36,052 nt of DNA from Alicyclobacillus shizuokensis NBRC 103103 (GTDB lineage: Bacteria; Bacillota; Bacilli; Alicyclobacillales; Alicyclobacillaceae), in assembly GCF_001552255.1 (NCBI RefSeq), contig NZ_BCQV01000039.1, positions 1 through 36,052 of the forward strand, given 5' to 3'. The notes beneath the pieces are model-generated. The model saw nothing but the letters and a program-made list of their open reading frames with translations. It was not told the origin of the DNA and ran no database searches. Position 1 is the first letter of the stretch; the number at the start of each line of letters is the position of its first letter. Both the position numbers and the translations under genes were made by a program. Shown here piece after piece: positions 18,420 through 27,171 of this stretch.

Positions 18420-19736
18420 TTACCCCAACACCGCCTCCACTGCCCACGCCATGCGGTCTTGACCGGCCAAAAAGTCGAAGATGGTGTACCTGTCGCGCAG
18501 CTCCCATGCGTGCTCGAACGTCTCCTGCAGGATGGGGCGGTCAATCTCCAGCCGCGCGCCTGCGTCCGCCAGGCCCATCACCCCCAGCGCCCGCTCGACC
18601 TGCGCGAACCAGGAGAACTCGGGCTGCAAAGCGGCGAGAATGCTCTTGCGGCTCCACCCGCGCCAGTGGTCCTGGCGCGCGGCCAGACGCTCGGCCTTGC
18701 GCGCCTGGGCGGCCTCCACCGTCTCCGCCCCGTCGCCGTAAAACTCGCGCACCCACTCTCGCCAGGACATATCCAATGTGCGCGGCCGCGGCTGAACCAG
18801 CTCGTCAATCTGCGGGAGCAGCCGGTAAAACTTCATCATCCACGTGGTGGCGTACCCGACCTGGTGCCCGTGCGAGGCGTGCGCGCGCCGTCCCTTGTAC
18901 GCGAGCAGGTCCCAGAAGTGGGAGAGGTGGTGCTCACTGCCGCTGCAGGGACGCGAGTTGCCGACCATCGCCATCGCCACCCCGGCGTTGACCAGGCCTA
19001 AAAACAGCTCCCGCACCGCCTCGGCGTCGCGGCTGCGCAGCCCTTCGGCCGCGTCGATGCACGCCTTGAGCGGCTTTTGCACCAATTCGTAGGCAGCCGC
19101 GCAGAGCGGTTCCTGGTACAGGGTGTGCGCCAGCTTCCAATCCAGCAAGGAGATGGTCTTGCCGACGAGATCGCCAAAACCAGCCTGAATCAGTTCCCAC
19201 GGGGCTCTAGCGAGGACGGACGGATCGGCAAAAATCGCCCTCGCCGTGTGCGCCGGCAAGGTCGTCTTCAGGCCATCAAACTGCAGCGCCGCCACGCTGG
19301 ACGCGTACCCGTCCATCGACGGGGCGGTGGCGACGACGACATAGGGGATGCTCTCCTTGAAACTGGCGTAGCGGGTGATGTCGTTGATGACGCCGCTGCC
19401 CACCGCCACCGCCACCTGCGCGCCCGTCTCGCGAATGCGCCGCCGCACCGCTTCAATCTGCGGCCGGTCGGGCAAAAGGTCATGCGTCTCCGGGAAGACG
19501 TGCGTATCTACTTTGTGGCCCGCCGCAGCCAGCGCGGATGCGGTTGCCCCGCCGAGAAGCGGGTGGGTGTTGGCGTCGCTGACAATCAGCCAGACCTCCG
19601 CATGCTGGGCGGCGGCGTAGGCCTTCAGGCGCTCCAGCATATCGGATCCGATGCAGACCTTTTCAATCGGCACGTGATGCGTTTGGCCGCACGCACAGGC
19701 GACCGACCGGCCTATCCAGGCTTGTGCCGTGAGCAT
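18420..19736 (-). CDS. egsA: Glycerol-1-phosphate dehydrogenase, AraM/EgsA type
   Basis: A 438-residue enzyme of the iron-containing alcohol dehydrogenase/dehydroquinate synthase fold. It reduces dihydroxyacetone phosphate to sn-glycerol-1-phosphate with NAD(P)H, the backbone of archaeal lipids and of bacterial heptaprenylglyceryl phosphate. Visible marks are GSGVINDITRY (about 113-123), APSMDGYASS (about 138-147), GFGDLVGK with a likely metal-ligand Asp (about 189), and two His-rich metal motifs (SEHHLSHFWD, HGHQVGYAT). The ATG at 19736 has GAGGAGGG upstream; the frame runs to 19907 into the upstream gene and is ignored. AraM sits in the arabinose operon in B. subtilis too. Its link to arabinose use is not explained. 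Confidence 0.93.
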   Translation of the reverse strand: MLTAQAWIGRSVACACGQTHHVPIEKVCIGSDMLERLKAYAAAQHAEVWLIVSDANTHPLLGGATASALAAAGHKVDTHVFPETHDLLPDRPQIEAVRRRIRETGAQVAVAVGSGVINDITRYASFKESIPYVVVATAPSMDGYASSVAALQFDGLKTTLPAHTARAIFADPSVLARAPWELIQAGFGDLVGKTISLLDWKLAHTLYQEPLCAAAYELVQKPLKACIDAAEGLRSRDAEAVRELFLGLVNAGVAMAMVGNSRPCSGSEHHLSHFWDLLAYKGRRAHASHGHQVGYATTWMMKFYRLLPQIDELVQPRPRTLDMSWREWVREFYGDGAETVEAAQARKAERLAARQDHWRGWSRKSILAALQPEFSWFAQVERALGVMGLADAGARLEIDRPILQETFEHAWELRDRYTIFDFLAGQDRMAWAVEAVLG

Positions 19737-19749
19737 GGCCAATCCCTCC

Positions 19750-20433
19750 TCAATGTGCTTGCCGCACCAAGGGCAACAACTGCGAAAACGAGTGGATGAC
19801 GACATCGGCCTCGGCCAGCTCGTCAGGTTGATGAAAGCCGCCGTAGTCGCAGCCGACCACAAACAGGCCGTTGTGCTTGCCGGCTTCGACGTCGGATTGC
19901 CGATCACCCACCATCCAGGCCGAGGTCAGGCCCTGGCGCGACAGCAGCAGCCGCACCAATTCAACCTTGGAGGCGGTCTGGTATTCCCCGGCGCTGTAAG
20001 CCCCCGTGAACCAGCGGGCGATGCCGGTGGCTTCGAGGACTCCTTTCACGTACGCCTCCAGCCCGTTGCTGGCCACAAACAACTGGCAGCCCAGTTCCGC
20101 CAGCCCCTGCAGGGTGTCCGGGACGCCCGGGTACAGACGACCCTCGCCCTGCTGCAAGCCAGCGAGCTGGTGCTGGAGCAGAAGTTCGTCCGCCCGCCGG
20201 CGCGTGGCGGCGTCCGCCTCCGGCATCACGTTGTGCCAGATCTCGTCCAGGAGCAAACCGAGGCTGCCGAGGAACCGCTCCACTGGCGGCGTGGGCCCCC
20301 GCCACAGCCCTTCCCGGCGCAAATCGGCAAATGTCCGCTCATAAGCGGGCACAGACAGCGTCTCCGTCTGAAACAGCGTTCCATCCAAATCGAACAACAG
20401 GGCTTCGGGTCGAACTCTCGCTTGCAGGGCCAA
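19750..20433 (-). CDS. HAD-superfamily phosphatase (C1-cap type)
   Basis: A 227-residue haloacid dehalogenase-type hydrolase. Motif I is LFDLDGTLF with the nucleophile Asp at about residue 15, motif II SNG (VASNGLEAYV), motif III a lysine in TASKVEL, and motif IV MVGDRQSDVEAGK. The helical cap lies between motifs I and II, as in phosphoglycolate phosphatase and beta-phosphoglucomutase relatives. It fills the place of AraL in the B. subtilis operon, but AraL has a C2 cap (NagD type), so it is not the same protein. A TGA lies four codons upstream in frame, leaving TTG at 20433 as the only sensible start. A sugar-phosphate substrate is likely; which one is unknown. Confidence 0.85.
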   Translation of the reverse strand: MALQARVRPEALLFDLDGTLFQTETLSVPAYERTFADLRREGLWRGPTPPVERFLGSLGLLLDEIWHNVMPEADAATRRRADELLLQHQLAGLQQGEGRLYPGVPDTLQGLAELGCQLFVASNGLEAYVKGVLEATGIARWFTGAYSAGEYQTASKVELVRLLLSRQGLTSAWMVGDRQSDVEAGKHNGLFVVGCDYGGFHQPDELAEADVVIHSFSQLLPLVRQAH

Positions 20434-20485
20434 GCCACCATCACGTCCTCACTTGTGTCGTCGGCAATGCCGCGGCATCGGGCAG

Positions 20486-20522
20486 CCGGGCGAAGATGCG
20501 CGGAAGGGCGCCTGTCGCCCGG
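20486..20522 (-). repeat. Intercistronic stem-loop, araD / HAD junction
   Basis: CCGGGCGA (20486-20493) and TCGCCCGG (20515-20522) are exact reverse complements around a 21-base loop. It lies in the 107-base gap between araD and the phosphatase gene, next to a short palindrome, TGCCGCGGCA. Confidence 0.6.
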
Positions 20523-20540
20523 ACGGCCGAAGCCGCGAGT

Positions 20541-21230
20541 TCAGCGCTGGCCGTAATACGCGTTCTTCCCGTGTTTGCGCAGGTAGTGCTTGTCGAGCAG
20601 GCTTTGCTGCATCGGCGCCAGGTTGGGATTGAGGGCGAGCGAGTGGTAGGCTAGCTTCGCCACCTCTTCCAGCACCACCGCGTTGTGCACCGCGTCCGCG
20701 GCGTCCTTGCCCCAGCAGAAAGGCGCGTGGCTGCGGACCAACACGCCCGGCATCGAAAGCGGATTTGTCTCGCCCAGCGTCTCGACAATGACGCGCCCGG
20801 TTTCATATTCGTAGTCGCCGCCGATCTCGTCGTCCGTCAGCGCCCGCGTGCAGGGGATAGATCCGTAGTAATAATCGGCGTGGGTGGTGCCAAGCGCGGG
20901 AATCGGCTTGCCCGCCTGCGCCCACACGGTGCCCCACGGGGAGTGCGTGTGCACGATGCCGCCAATCGTCGGCAGCGACTTGTACAACAGAGCGTGCGTC
21001 GGTGTGTCGGAGGAGGGGCGCAAGTCCCCTTCCACCACCTCGCCGTCCAGGTTGCACACCACCATGTGCTCCGCTTTCAGTTCTTCGTACGGCACCCCGC
21101 TTGGCTTGATGACAAACAGGCCGCGTTCGCGGTCAACGCCGCTGACATTGCCCCACGTGAATTTTACCAGTTGATGCTTGGGCAGTTGAAGGTTGGCCTC
21201 CCACACGGCCTGCTTCAGTTCTTCCAGCAC
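20541..21230 (-). CDS. araD: L-ribulose-5-phosphate 4-epimerase
   Basis: A 229-residue class II aldolase-fold epimerase that converts L-ribulose-5-phosphate to D-xylulose-5-phosphate, feeding the pentose phosphate pathway. The zinc site is seen as H94 and H96 in VHTHS and a further histidine in SHAPFCWG near residue 170. FTWGNVSG and KPSGV bind phosphate. I prefer the GTG at 21230: it aligns with the start of B. subtilis AraD and lies about 9 bases after GGAGG. The ATG at 21236 is only 3 bases from that site. The gene lies third in the unit, after araB and araA. Confidence 0.96.
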   Translation of the reverse strand: MLEELKQAVWEANLQLPKHQLVKFTWGNVSGVDRERGLFVIKPSGVPYEELKAEHMVVCNLDGEVVEGDLRPSSDTPTHALLYKSLPTIGGIVHTHSPWGTVWAQAGKPIPALGTTHADYYYGSIPCTRALTDDEIGGDYEYETGRVIVETLGETNPLSMPGVLVRSHAPFCWGKDAADAVHNAVVLEEVAKLAYHSLALNPNLAPMQQSLLDKHYLRKHGKNAYYGQR

Positions 21231-21269
21231 CCTCATCCACCTCCGTTGGGATTCGTCATGCTAGGAAAC

Positions 21270-21293
21270 GGGGCGGGACCATCCCCCCGCCCC
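21270..21293 (-). repeat. Intercistronic stem-loop, araA / araD junction
   Basis: GGGGCGGG (21270-21277) pairs exactly with CCCGCCCC (21286-21293) around an 8-base loop, in the 96-base gap between araA and araD. It has no U-run in the minus direction, so it is more likely a processing or attenuation element than a full terminator. Confidence 0.6.
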
Positions 21294-21326
21294 ACAAAAA
21301 CGCCTGCCTCCCGTAGCCCACCCGCT

Positions 21327-22814
21327 CTACACCAGCTTCCAGGCGGCATCGTCGAGACGCAGGCGCGTGCGCAGCTCCTGCGGGTTGGTGTGCTGGTCGA
21401 TGGTGACGCACTCCACGCCGAGGATGTCCGCAAAGTCCTGCACCTGTTCCGCCGTGACTTCGTAGGAGAACACGGTGTGGTGCGCGCCGCCGGCGTAAAT
21501 CCACGCCTCCGCCGCGGCGGACAAGGATGGCTCCGGCCGCCACAGCACGCGCGCAACCGGCAGCTTGGGCATGTCCTTGGGCACCGGCACCGCCTCCACC
21601 TCGTTCTGCACGATGCGGAAGCGGTGGCCCAGGTCAACCACGGACACCACCACCGCCCGGCCAGGACGTCCGTTGAACACAAGCCGGGCGGGATCGGCCT
21701 TGTGACCCATGAGCAGCGGGTGCACCTCCAGGCGCGGCTTGTCGGCCGCCACCGTCGGGCAGACCTCGAGCATGTGCGCGCCCAACAGCAGCTGGTTGCC
21801 CGGCTCCAGGTGGTAGGTGTAATCCTCCATGAAGGAGGTGCCCTTCAGGTCGGCCATCACCTTGAACACGCGCAGGAGCGCCGCTGTCTTCCAGTCGCCC
21901 TCGCCGCCGAAGCCATAGCCGTCGGCCATCAGCCGCTGCGCCGCCAGGCCCGGGAGCTGGGTCATGCCGTGCAGGTCCTCAAAGGTCGTGGTGAACGCCT
22001 CGTAGACGCCCTCGTCGAGGAAGCGGCGCAGCCCGAGCTCAATCTGCGCCTGCTCGCGCACGCGCTGCCACTTCTCGGCGTCGTCCGCCACCCAGGCCGG
22101 GATTTCGTACAGGTCCCGGTACTCACCGAGCAGCCTGTCCACCTCGGCGCCGCCGACCTGGTTGATGACGTCGACAAGGTCACCGATACCGTAGCCGTCC
22201 ACGGTCCAGCCGAAGCGAATTTGCGCCTCCACCTTGTCGCCCTCGGTCACCGCCACGTCGCGCATGTTGTCACCAAAGCGCGCGACCTTCAGCCCCTGGC
22301 TCAAGCGGTGCGCGGCCGCCACGCGCATCCAGGCGGCGATGCGCGACTGCACCGCCTCGTCCGCGAAGTGGCCGACGACCACCTTGCGCGCCACCTTGAG
22401 CCGGGCGGCCATGAAGCCGTACTCGCGGTCCCCGTGCGCTGATTGGTTGAGGTTCATGAAGTCCATGTCTATCGATGGCCACGGGATGTCCCGATTGAAC
22501 TGGGTGTGCAGGTGCAGAATCGGGCGCTGGCAGCTCATCAGCCCGGCAATCCACATCTTCGCCGGCGAGAACGTGTGCATCCAGGTGACGACGCCGGCGC
22601 AGGTCGGATCTCGGTTGGCCTCCAGGAACAGGGCGTGAATCGCCTCCGCCGTCGCGACCACCGGCTTTTGCACCAAGGCAAACGGCAGCCTGCCGCCGGC
22701 ATTGAGGGCGCGCACCATCTCCGTCGTGTGCGCCTCGACCTGGCGCAGCGCCTCTTCTCCGTACAGGTGCTGGCTGCCCGTGACAAACCAAAACTGCAAG
22801 GTCGGTTTCCGCAT
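21327..22814 (-). CDS. araA: L-arabinose isomerase
   Basis: A 495-residue cytoplasmic Mn-dependent isomerase that turns L-arabinose into L-ribulose. The start MRKPTLQFWFVTGSQHLYG and the stretches WMHTFSPAKMWI, LHLHTQFNRDIPW and ADGYGFGGEGDWKTAALLR are signature segments, and MEDYTYHL and PLLMGHKADPARLVF supply further active-site residues. Length is normal. AGGAGGAG lies 5-7 bases before the ATG at 22814; an in-frame extension to 22847 overlaps araB and has no support. It follows araB by 29 bases. Confidence 0.98.
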   Translation of the reverse strand: MRKPTLQFWFVTGSQHLYGEEALRQVEAHTTEMVRALNAGGRLPFALVQKPVVATAEAIHALFLEANRDPTCAGVVTWMHTFSPAKMWIAGLMSCQRPILHLHTQFNRDIPWPSIDMDFMNLNQSAHGDREYGFMAARLKVARKVVVGHFADEAVQSRIAAWMRVAAAHRLSQGLKVARFGDNMRDVAVTEGDKVEAQIRFGWTVDGYGIGDLVDVINQVGGAEVDRLLGEYRDLYEIPAWVADDAEKWQRVREQAQIELGLRRFLDEGVYEAFTTTFEDLHGMTQLPGLAAQRLMADGYGFGGEGDWKTAALLRVFKVMADLKGTSFMEDYTYHLEPGNQLLLGAHMLEVCPTVAADKPRLEVHPLLMGHKADPARLVFNGRPGRAVVVSVVDLGHRFRIVQNEVEAVPVPKDMPKLPVARVLWRPEPSLSAAAEAWIYAGGAHHTVFSYEVTAEQVQDFADILGVECVTIDQHTNPQELRTRLRLDDAAWKLV

Positions 22815-22843
22815 GTTTTCTCCTCCTGTTGTCCAGCGCAAGG

Positions 22844-24508
22844 TCATTTCGCCGCCGTCAGACGGATGGATTTGAGCTCGTGCATGAGGCGGACGTTGTC
22901 CTGCCCAAACCAGCCGTACAGCTCTTTGTACAGGCCGTAGAGCCGATTGTACGCCGCGTGAGCCGCCGGATTGGGTTCATACCGGCGCGCCACCGGGGCG
23001 GCGAGGGCGTCGCTCGCCTGCTCAATTGTGTCAAACCCGCCCTTGGCCGATCCGGCCGCCACCGCGCCGAACAGGGCTGCGCCGCGCGCCGGTACCTCGC
23101 GCGAATCGCGCACGATGACCGGAAGCCCCATCACGTCGGCGTAGATCTGCATCAACAGCGGACTCTTGTGGGCGAGGCCGCCACAGGCCACCAGTTCGTG
23201 AAAAGGGATGCCGTGGGCGCCGAAGTTCTCGACGATGCGCCGCGTGCCAAAGGCGGTGGACTCGAGCAGCGCCCGGTACACCTCCGCCGGCGTCGTCGCC
23301 AGCGTATAGCCGACGATGACCCCGCTCAGGTTGGCGTCAGAGAGGATGCTGCGGTTGCCGTTCCACCAGTCCAGCGCAATCAGCCCGTTCTCGCCGATGG
23401 CGAGCCGCGCCGCCTGCGCCTCCAGGTGCTCATAGATGGAGACCGCTGCCTGTTCGGCCGCCGCCTGTTCACGCGGGGGCACCTGGTGCTTGACGAACCA
23501 CTCAAACATGTCGCCCACAGCCGCCTGGCCGGCCTCGTAGCCATAGCGTCCGGGCAGTACCCCGTCCTTGACGACGCCGGTGATGCCGGGCAGGCGCACC
23601 TCCTCGTCGGTCACCGTCAGGTGGCAGATGGAGGTCCCCATCACCATCACAAACGATCCGGGCGCCTTCACGCCGACGGGCGGTACCGAGACCATGGCGT
23701 CGACGTTGCCCACCGCCACCGCCGCCTGTTCGGAAAGACCCAGCTTGGCCGCCACATCGGGCCGGACGTGGCCCGCGCAGGTGCCGAGCGGGTAGAACTC
23801 GTGCCCCAGTTTGGCAAACGGATCGACAAAATCGGGATTGAGCGCGGTGAAGAAATCGAGCGGCGGAAAGCCTTCGTCGGGCGACCACATCGCCTTGTAA
23901 CCGGCGGTGCAGCTGTTGCGCCGCAAGTGCCCGGTCAGGTGCCAGACAATCCAGTCGGTCGCCTCAACGAAGGCGGCGCAGGCGTCGTATACAGATCGAT
24001 CCTGCTCAAACACTTCCAGCAGCTTCGGAAAGTACCATTCGGATGAAACGCGGCCGCCGTAGCGGGACAGAAACGACTCCCCGCGCGCCTGGGCCAACTC
24101 ATTGATGCGATCCGCAATCGGCTGGGCGGCGTGGTGCTTCCACAGCTTCGGCCAGGCGTGCGGGCGCTGGCGCCACTCCGGCAGCAGGCACAGCGGGGTG
24201 CCGTCGTCCGCCACCGGCAGGACGGTGCAAGAAGTGAAATCGATGCCCACCCCGACCACGTCGCGGCCGGAGACGCCGGCTTGCGTCAGGACGTCGGGAA
24301 CGCCCTGGTAGAGGACGTCGAGATAATCCTGCGGGTGCTGCAGCGCCCAGTCGGGCGCCAGCGCGATATCGGTGCCCGGCAGCGCGTCGTCTATCACGCC
24401 GTGCCGGTAAGGCACGACCGAGACGGCTTCTTCCCTGGCCGTCGCGAGGTTGAGCAGCAGCACGCGCCCGGACTGGGTACCGTAATCAATGCCAATCGCG
24501 TATGGCAA
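22844..24508 (-). CDS. araB: L-ribulokinase
   Basis: A 554-residue FGGY-family kinase that phosphorylates L-ribulose to L-ribulose-5-phosphate with ATP. The N-terminal phosphate loop is IGIDYGTQSGR. Other family-specific parts are DWALQHPQDYL, KLWKHHAAQPIADR, CTAGYKAMWS, MGTSICHLT and ALDWWNGNRS. The start is TTG at 24508, eight bases after GGTAGGTGA; the frame extends to 24784 through the promoter region, which cannot be coding. It is the first gene of the araBAD-HAD-egsA-araR unit. Confidence 0.97.
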   Translation of the reverse strand: MPYAIGIDYGTQSGRVLLLNLATAREEAVSVVPYRHGVIDDALPGTDIALAPDWALQHPQDYLDVLYQGVPDVLTQAGVSGRDVVGVGIDFTSCTVLPVADDGTPLCLLPEWRQRPHAWPKLWKHHAAQPIADRINELAQARGESFLSRYGGRVSSEWYFPKLLEVFEQDRSVYDACAAFVEATDWIVWHLTGHLRRNSCTAGYKAMWSPDEGFPPLDFFTALNPDFVDPFAKLGHEFYPLGTCAGHVRPDVAAKLGLSEQAAVAVGNVDAMVSVPPVGVKAPGSFVMVMGTSICHLTVTDEEVRLPGITGVVKDGVLPGRYGYEAGQAAVGDMFEWFVKHQVPPREQAAAEQAAVSIYEHLEAQAARLAIGENGLIALDWWNGNRSILSDANLSGVIVGYTLATTPAEVYRALLESTAFGTRRIVENFGAHGIPFHELVACGGLAHKSPLLMQIYADVMGLPVIVRDSREVPARGAALFGAVAAGSAKGGFDTIEQASDALAAPVARRYEPNPAAHAAYNRLYGLYKELYGWFGQDNVRLMHELKSIRLTAAK

Positions 24509-24607
24509 CGTGGGTTCACCTACCAATTCTACTGGGAAATCGCACGTCTTGAAGAGACAAAAAGCGCACCACAGCGAGGTTCCCAGGCCCCTCGAGGCCG
24601 AGGAAAG

Positions 24608-24621
24608 GGAAAGCGGATTCC
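24608..24621. promoter_or_regulatory. Candidate cre-like site in the araB leader
   Basis: GGAAAGCGGATTCC, inside the palindrome-like GGGAAAGCGGATTCCC (24607-24622), matches 11 of 14 cre positions. It lies about 60 bases downstream of the predicted start of transcription. Confidence 0.3.
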
Positions 24622-24630
24622 CATGCGGCG

Positions 24631-24646
24631 ATTTGTCCGTACAATA
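24631..24646. promoter_or_regulatory. araR box: Secondary AraR box, araB leader
   Basis: ATTTGTCCGTACAATA matches 13 of 16 operator positions. Its centre is 88 bp downstream of the upstream box, a distance that would allow a DNA loop around the promoter. Confidence 0.6.
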
Positions 24647-24686
24647 AGGCCTAGATGCCCGCCAAGACTGCGTACATCTACCTTGT

Positions 24687-24715
24687 ATTTTCAATCTATC
24701 AGGGTTGGATGTCAA
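24687..24715 (-). promoter_or_regulatory. Sigma-A-type promoter of the araBAD unit
   Basis: TTGACA (minus strand 24715-24710) is perfect; after 17 bases comes GAAAAT (24692-24687), a 4-of-6 match to the -10. The weaker -10 distinguishes it from the other two arabinose promoters. Confidence 0.7.
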
Positions 24716-24718
24716 CAT

Positions 24719-24734
24719 ATTTGTACGTACATTT
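24719..24734. promoter_or_regulatory. araR box: AraR operator, araBAD unit
   Basis: ATTTGTACGTACATTT matches 14 of 16 operator positions and ends 3 bases upstream of the -35, as in the other two units. Confidence 0.85.
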
Positions 24735-24751
24735 TTGGGTCCAGTCACCCT

Positions 24752-24781
24752 GCGGGCCCACCCTTGGTCAGGTGAGCCCGC
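24752..24781 (-). terminator. Strong stem-loop after the antiporter gene
   Basis: On the minus strand GCGGGCTCACC (24781-24771) pairs with GGTGGGCCCGC (24762-24752), 11 pairs with one G-U, around an 8-base loop. It lies 49 bases after the antiporter stop. There is no true U-run, so termination may be partial. It separates the antiporter from the AraR-controlled araB promoter. Confidence 0.6.
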
Positions 24782-24830
24782 CATGCTAGTTTATGCCGTT
24801 GTAGGGGTCATCCATGCGCGGTCGGGCGCC

Positions 24831-26186
24831 TTACGGCTGCCTGGGAGCGTGTGACTGAACGGGAACGGCGGACGGTTGGAACAAGACCTCCTCCTGCGCC
24901 TTGCGGATGACCAGCTGTTCATCCCCCGGCATCAAGCGCATCCCCTTGCGCAGGACGTAGCGCAGCCAAGATCCGGCCATCCAGGAGGTCAACAGCGCCA
25001 GCATCACCAGGATGGCGAAAAAGTCCTGGTTGATGATGCCGAACGAGAACGCCACCGACGAGAGCACAATCCCGGGGCCGCCGCGGGCGTTCATGGCGGC
25101 CGCAAAGTTGAGGCTCGTCAGTTTGTCCGTTTTGACCACCCGGCAGGTGAGGTACACGACCACGCTCTGCACGATGGTCGCGAAGATGAGGTAGAGGATA
25201 AAGAAGCCGACGCTGAAGTGTTTGGCCAGGTTCAGCTGCAGCCCAACGATGGCGAAGTAGAGCGGGATGAAGAGGGCAAACGCAATTCCGTTGATGCCCG
25301 CCTCCAGGCGCTGGTGGAGGGATTCGGGCAGGGCGAACTTGGTCGCGATGCCGGCCAGTAGCGCGCCGTACATGACGTCCACCTTCAGATAGCCGGCGAT
25401 GTCCGCCAAGGCGAACAAGATGACCAAAAAGTAGCCCAAAAACGAGGCCCGAAACAGGAAGTTCGCGCGCTTGGAGGTGATGCGGCGCAAGCCCCAGGGC
25501 ACCAGGGCGATGCAGACAACCAAGAAGGCGAAGGTGACGACCAGGCTGCGCGAGACCGTCCAGGCGTCGATATGGCCGCCCGGAGAGGACACCATGCCGG
25601 AGGCGATGGCCAACGCCACCCACAGGATGAGGTCGTGCACCCCGGCAATCGCGACGACGATTTTCGCAAAGCGGGAGTGCATGATGCCCAAATCGGAGAA
25701 GATTTTCGCAATGACCGGGATGGAAGTCACAGCGATGGAGATGGCGACAACAATCTTCAGCGCCACGATGTTGTGCGCAGCCCCGAGAAACTGGGCTGGG
25801 TTGAACAGGTAGGTCGACAGCCAACCGACCGCGAACGGGATGATGGTGGACCCGATGATGATGGCGATACCGAGCTTCAGGTCCGCCTTGGCGAACCGAG
25901 ACTGGAACTTCAGCCCCGCCGTGTACAGCAAGAGGATCATCCCGAATTGATACAACAGCCCGAACAGGTCGCTCTCGGACGAAAACCCGAGGTACAGCCA
26001 GTGAAACGCTTGCGGGAACAAGGCGCCAAAACAGGTGGGCCCGAGCAGCAGCCCTCCGGTCACTTCCCCGATGACGCGCGGAATGGCCAACCGCTCCGCC
26101 ACATAGCCGAGCACGTTGGCGGCTGCCAGCAGCGCGACTAAGGCGAACAAAAAGCGCACCAAGTCGGCCGATGCTAAACTGAACAT
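24831..26186 (-). CDS. Monovalent cation/proton antiporter, CPA2 family
   Basis: A 451-residue membrane protein of the CPA2 (KefB/GerN/NapA-like) family with about 12 hydrophobic segments. Typical parts are the start VLGYVAERLAIPRVIGEVTGGLLLGP, an unwound-helix region TSIPVIAKIFSDLGI, and MNARGGPGIVLSS near the C-terminus. The usual ion-binding Asp is probably in AGVHDLILW. There is no RCK/TrkA-N regulatory domain. GGAGGGAGA precedes the ATG at 26186; the open frame runs to 26429 through a terminator and is not real. It exchanges Na+ or K+ for protons; which ion cannot be decided. A carbonic anhydrase gene lies upstream, but a terminator lies between. Confidence 0.9.
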   Translation of the reverse strand: MFSLASADLVRFLFALVALLAAANVLGYVAERLAIPRVIGEVTGGLLLGPTCFGALFPQAFHWLYLGFSSESDLFGLLYQFGMILLLYTAGLKFQSRFAKADLKLGIAIIIGSTIIPFAVGWLSTYLFNPAQFLGAAHNIVALKIVVAISIAVTSIPVIAKIFSDLGIMHSRFAKIVVAIAGVHDLILWVALAIASGMVSSPGGHIDAWTVSRSLVVTFAFLVVCIALVPWGLRRITSKRANFLFRASFLGYFLVILFALADIAGYLKVDVMYGALLAGIATKFALPESLHQRLEAGINGIAFALFIPLYFAIVGLQLNLAKHFSVGFFILYLIFATIVQSVVVYLTCRVVKTDKLTSLNFAAAMNARGGPGIVLSSVAFSFGIINQDFFAILVMLALLTSWMAGSWLRYVLRKGMRLMPGDEQLVIRKAQEEVLFQPSAVPVQSHAPRQP

Positions 26187-26343
26187 CCGTCTCCCTCCAC
26201 ATTCGGATTCGCGCCTGGCCAGGCAAACGTGAGATAGCGTATGCGGAGGGAGGGAGCCTTTACAAGGCAAGCGTCCACCGCGGACAAACAGCCGCAGGCC
26301 TCGGACACCAGTTTCCGCGCCTGCCTGAGGGCCCGGTATGTCG

Positions 26344-26388
26344 ACAAAACAGGCTCCCGCGGGGGCGCGTCGCGCTGCCGCAGGAGCC
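26344..26388 (-). terminator. Rho-independent terminator after the carbonic anhydrase gene
   Basis: On the minus strand GGCTCCTGCGG (26388-26378) pairs with CCGCGGGAGCC (26362-26352), 11 pairs with one G-U, followed by TGTTTTGT. It ends about 91 bases after the carbonic anhydrase stop and well before the antiporter ribosome site, so the antiporter needs its own promoter or read-through. Confidence 0.8.
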
Positions 26389-26479
26389 ATCATCCTTTGC
26401 GAGGAGGTTGTGGTGAGCTCCATCACCAATGGAATTGGTTATGCCTCATCATAGAGCGGGGAGGCATGCGAGGACACCG

Positions 26480-27037
26480 TCAATCGCCCGATTCCACCAG
26501 TTCCAGCTCTCCCGTGTCCGGATCTGCGACGAGTCCATGCACCTTGACGCCCGGCGGCAGGAGCGGGTGGTTGCGAATGGTGGCGACACTGTTACGCACC
26601 TCGGCGCGGACGTCGCTAAATCCCGCCAACCATTCCTCCAGCCGGATGCCGCTGTGGGCAAGGGTGTCCAGAGTCTCGGCGGGTACGCCGCGGCTTTTCA
26701 TCGTCTCAAGCAGGGTCTTGGCATGCGTGGCCGCCATCCCGCAGCGGTGGTGTCCGACCACGCACACTTCCTCGGCCCCCAGATTATAAACCGCGACCAG
26801 CACACTCTGCATCACGCGGCCAAACGGATGGCCGACCATGGCGCCCGCCACCTTGATGACGTTGGCGTCGCCGTTCTTCAGGTTCATCGCCATGGGCAAA
26901 AGCTCCACCAAGCGAGTGTCCATGCAGGAGATGACCACCAGTTTCTTGTCCGGAAGGTTGGAAGTCTGGTAGGGTACATAGTCTTTGTCCGCAACAAAGC
27001 GCCGATTGTGTTCCAGGATCTCGGTCAACCGGGACAT
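26480..27037 (-). CDS. Beta-class carbonic anhydrase
   Basis: A 185-residue zinc enzyme that interconverts CO2 and bicarbonate in the cytoplasm. The zinc ligands are C38 (in VVISCMDTR), H96 and C99 (in VVGHHRCGM); D40 and R42 form the conserved Asp-Arg pair. The length matches the short Gram-positive type (YtiB-like). AGGAGG lies 8 bases before the ATG at 27037; the much longer open frame to 27667 is an antisense shadow of tagH. It follows tagH on the same strand after 134 bases of GC-rich, inverted-repeat-rich DNA. Confidence 0.94.
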   Translation of the reverse strand: MSRLTEILEHNRRFVADKDYVPYQTSNLPDKKLVVISCMDTRLVELLPMAMNLKNGDANVIKVAGAMVGHPFGRVMQSVLVAVYNLGAEEVCVVGHHRCGMAATHAKTLLETMKSRGVPAETLDTLAHSGIRLEEWLAGFSDVRAEVRNSVATIRNHPLLPPGVKVHGLVADPDTGELELVESGD

Positions 27038-27171
27038 CCGGCATACCTCCTGTCGTGCATCCGATTGTGACAGAGACGAGAGGGACACGGCAGCTGCAGC
27101 CCGCGTATCCCGCCGCACACGCGCGTAGACCCGGCCCCCTGCCGCGCATGCACCCAGGGCCGCCCGGCCCT

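Larger units (their letters stand above)
24509..24830 (-). promoter_or_regulatory. 322-bp control region before araB
   Basis: There is no gene. In the minus direction it holds the antiporter terminator stem (24752-24781), an AraR box (24719-24734), the promoter (24687-24715), then a leader of about 170 nt with a second AraR box (24631-24646) and a cre-like palindrome (24608-24621). Confidence 0.75.

Noticed and set aside
20685-22442. 585-codon plus-strand frame across araD and araA
   Set aside because: His/Arg/Val-rich shadow produced by high third-position GC opposite two certain genes.
24919-26226. 435-codon second minus-strand frame over the antiporter
   Set aside because: Arg/His/Gly-rich out-of-frame shadow without membrane segments.
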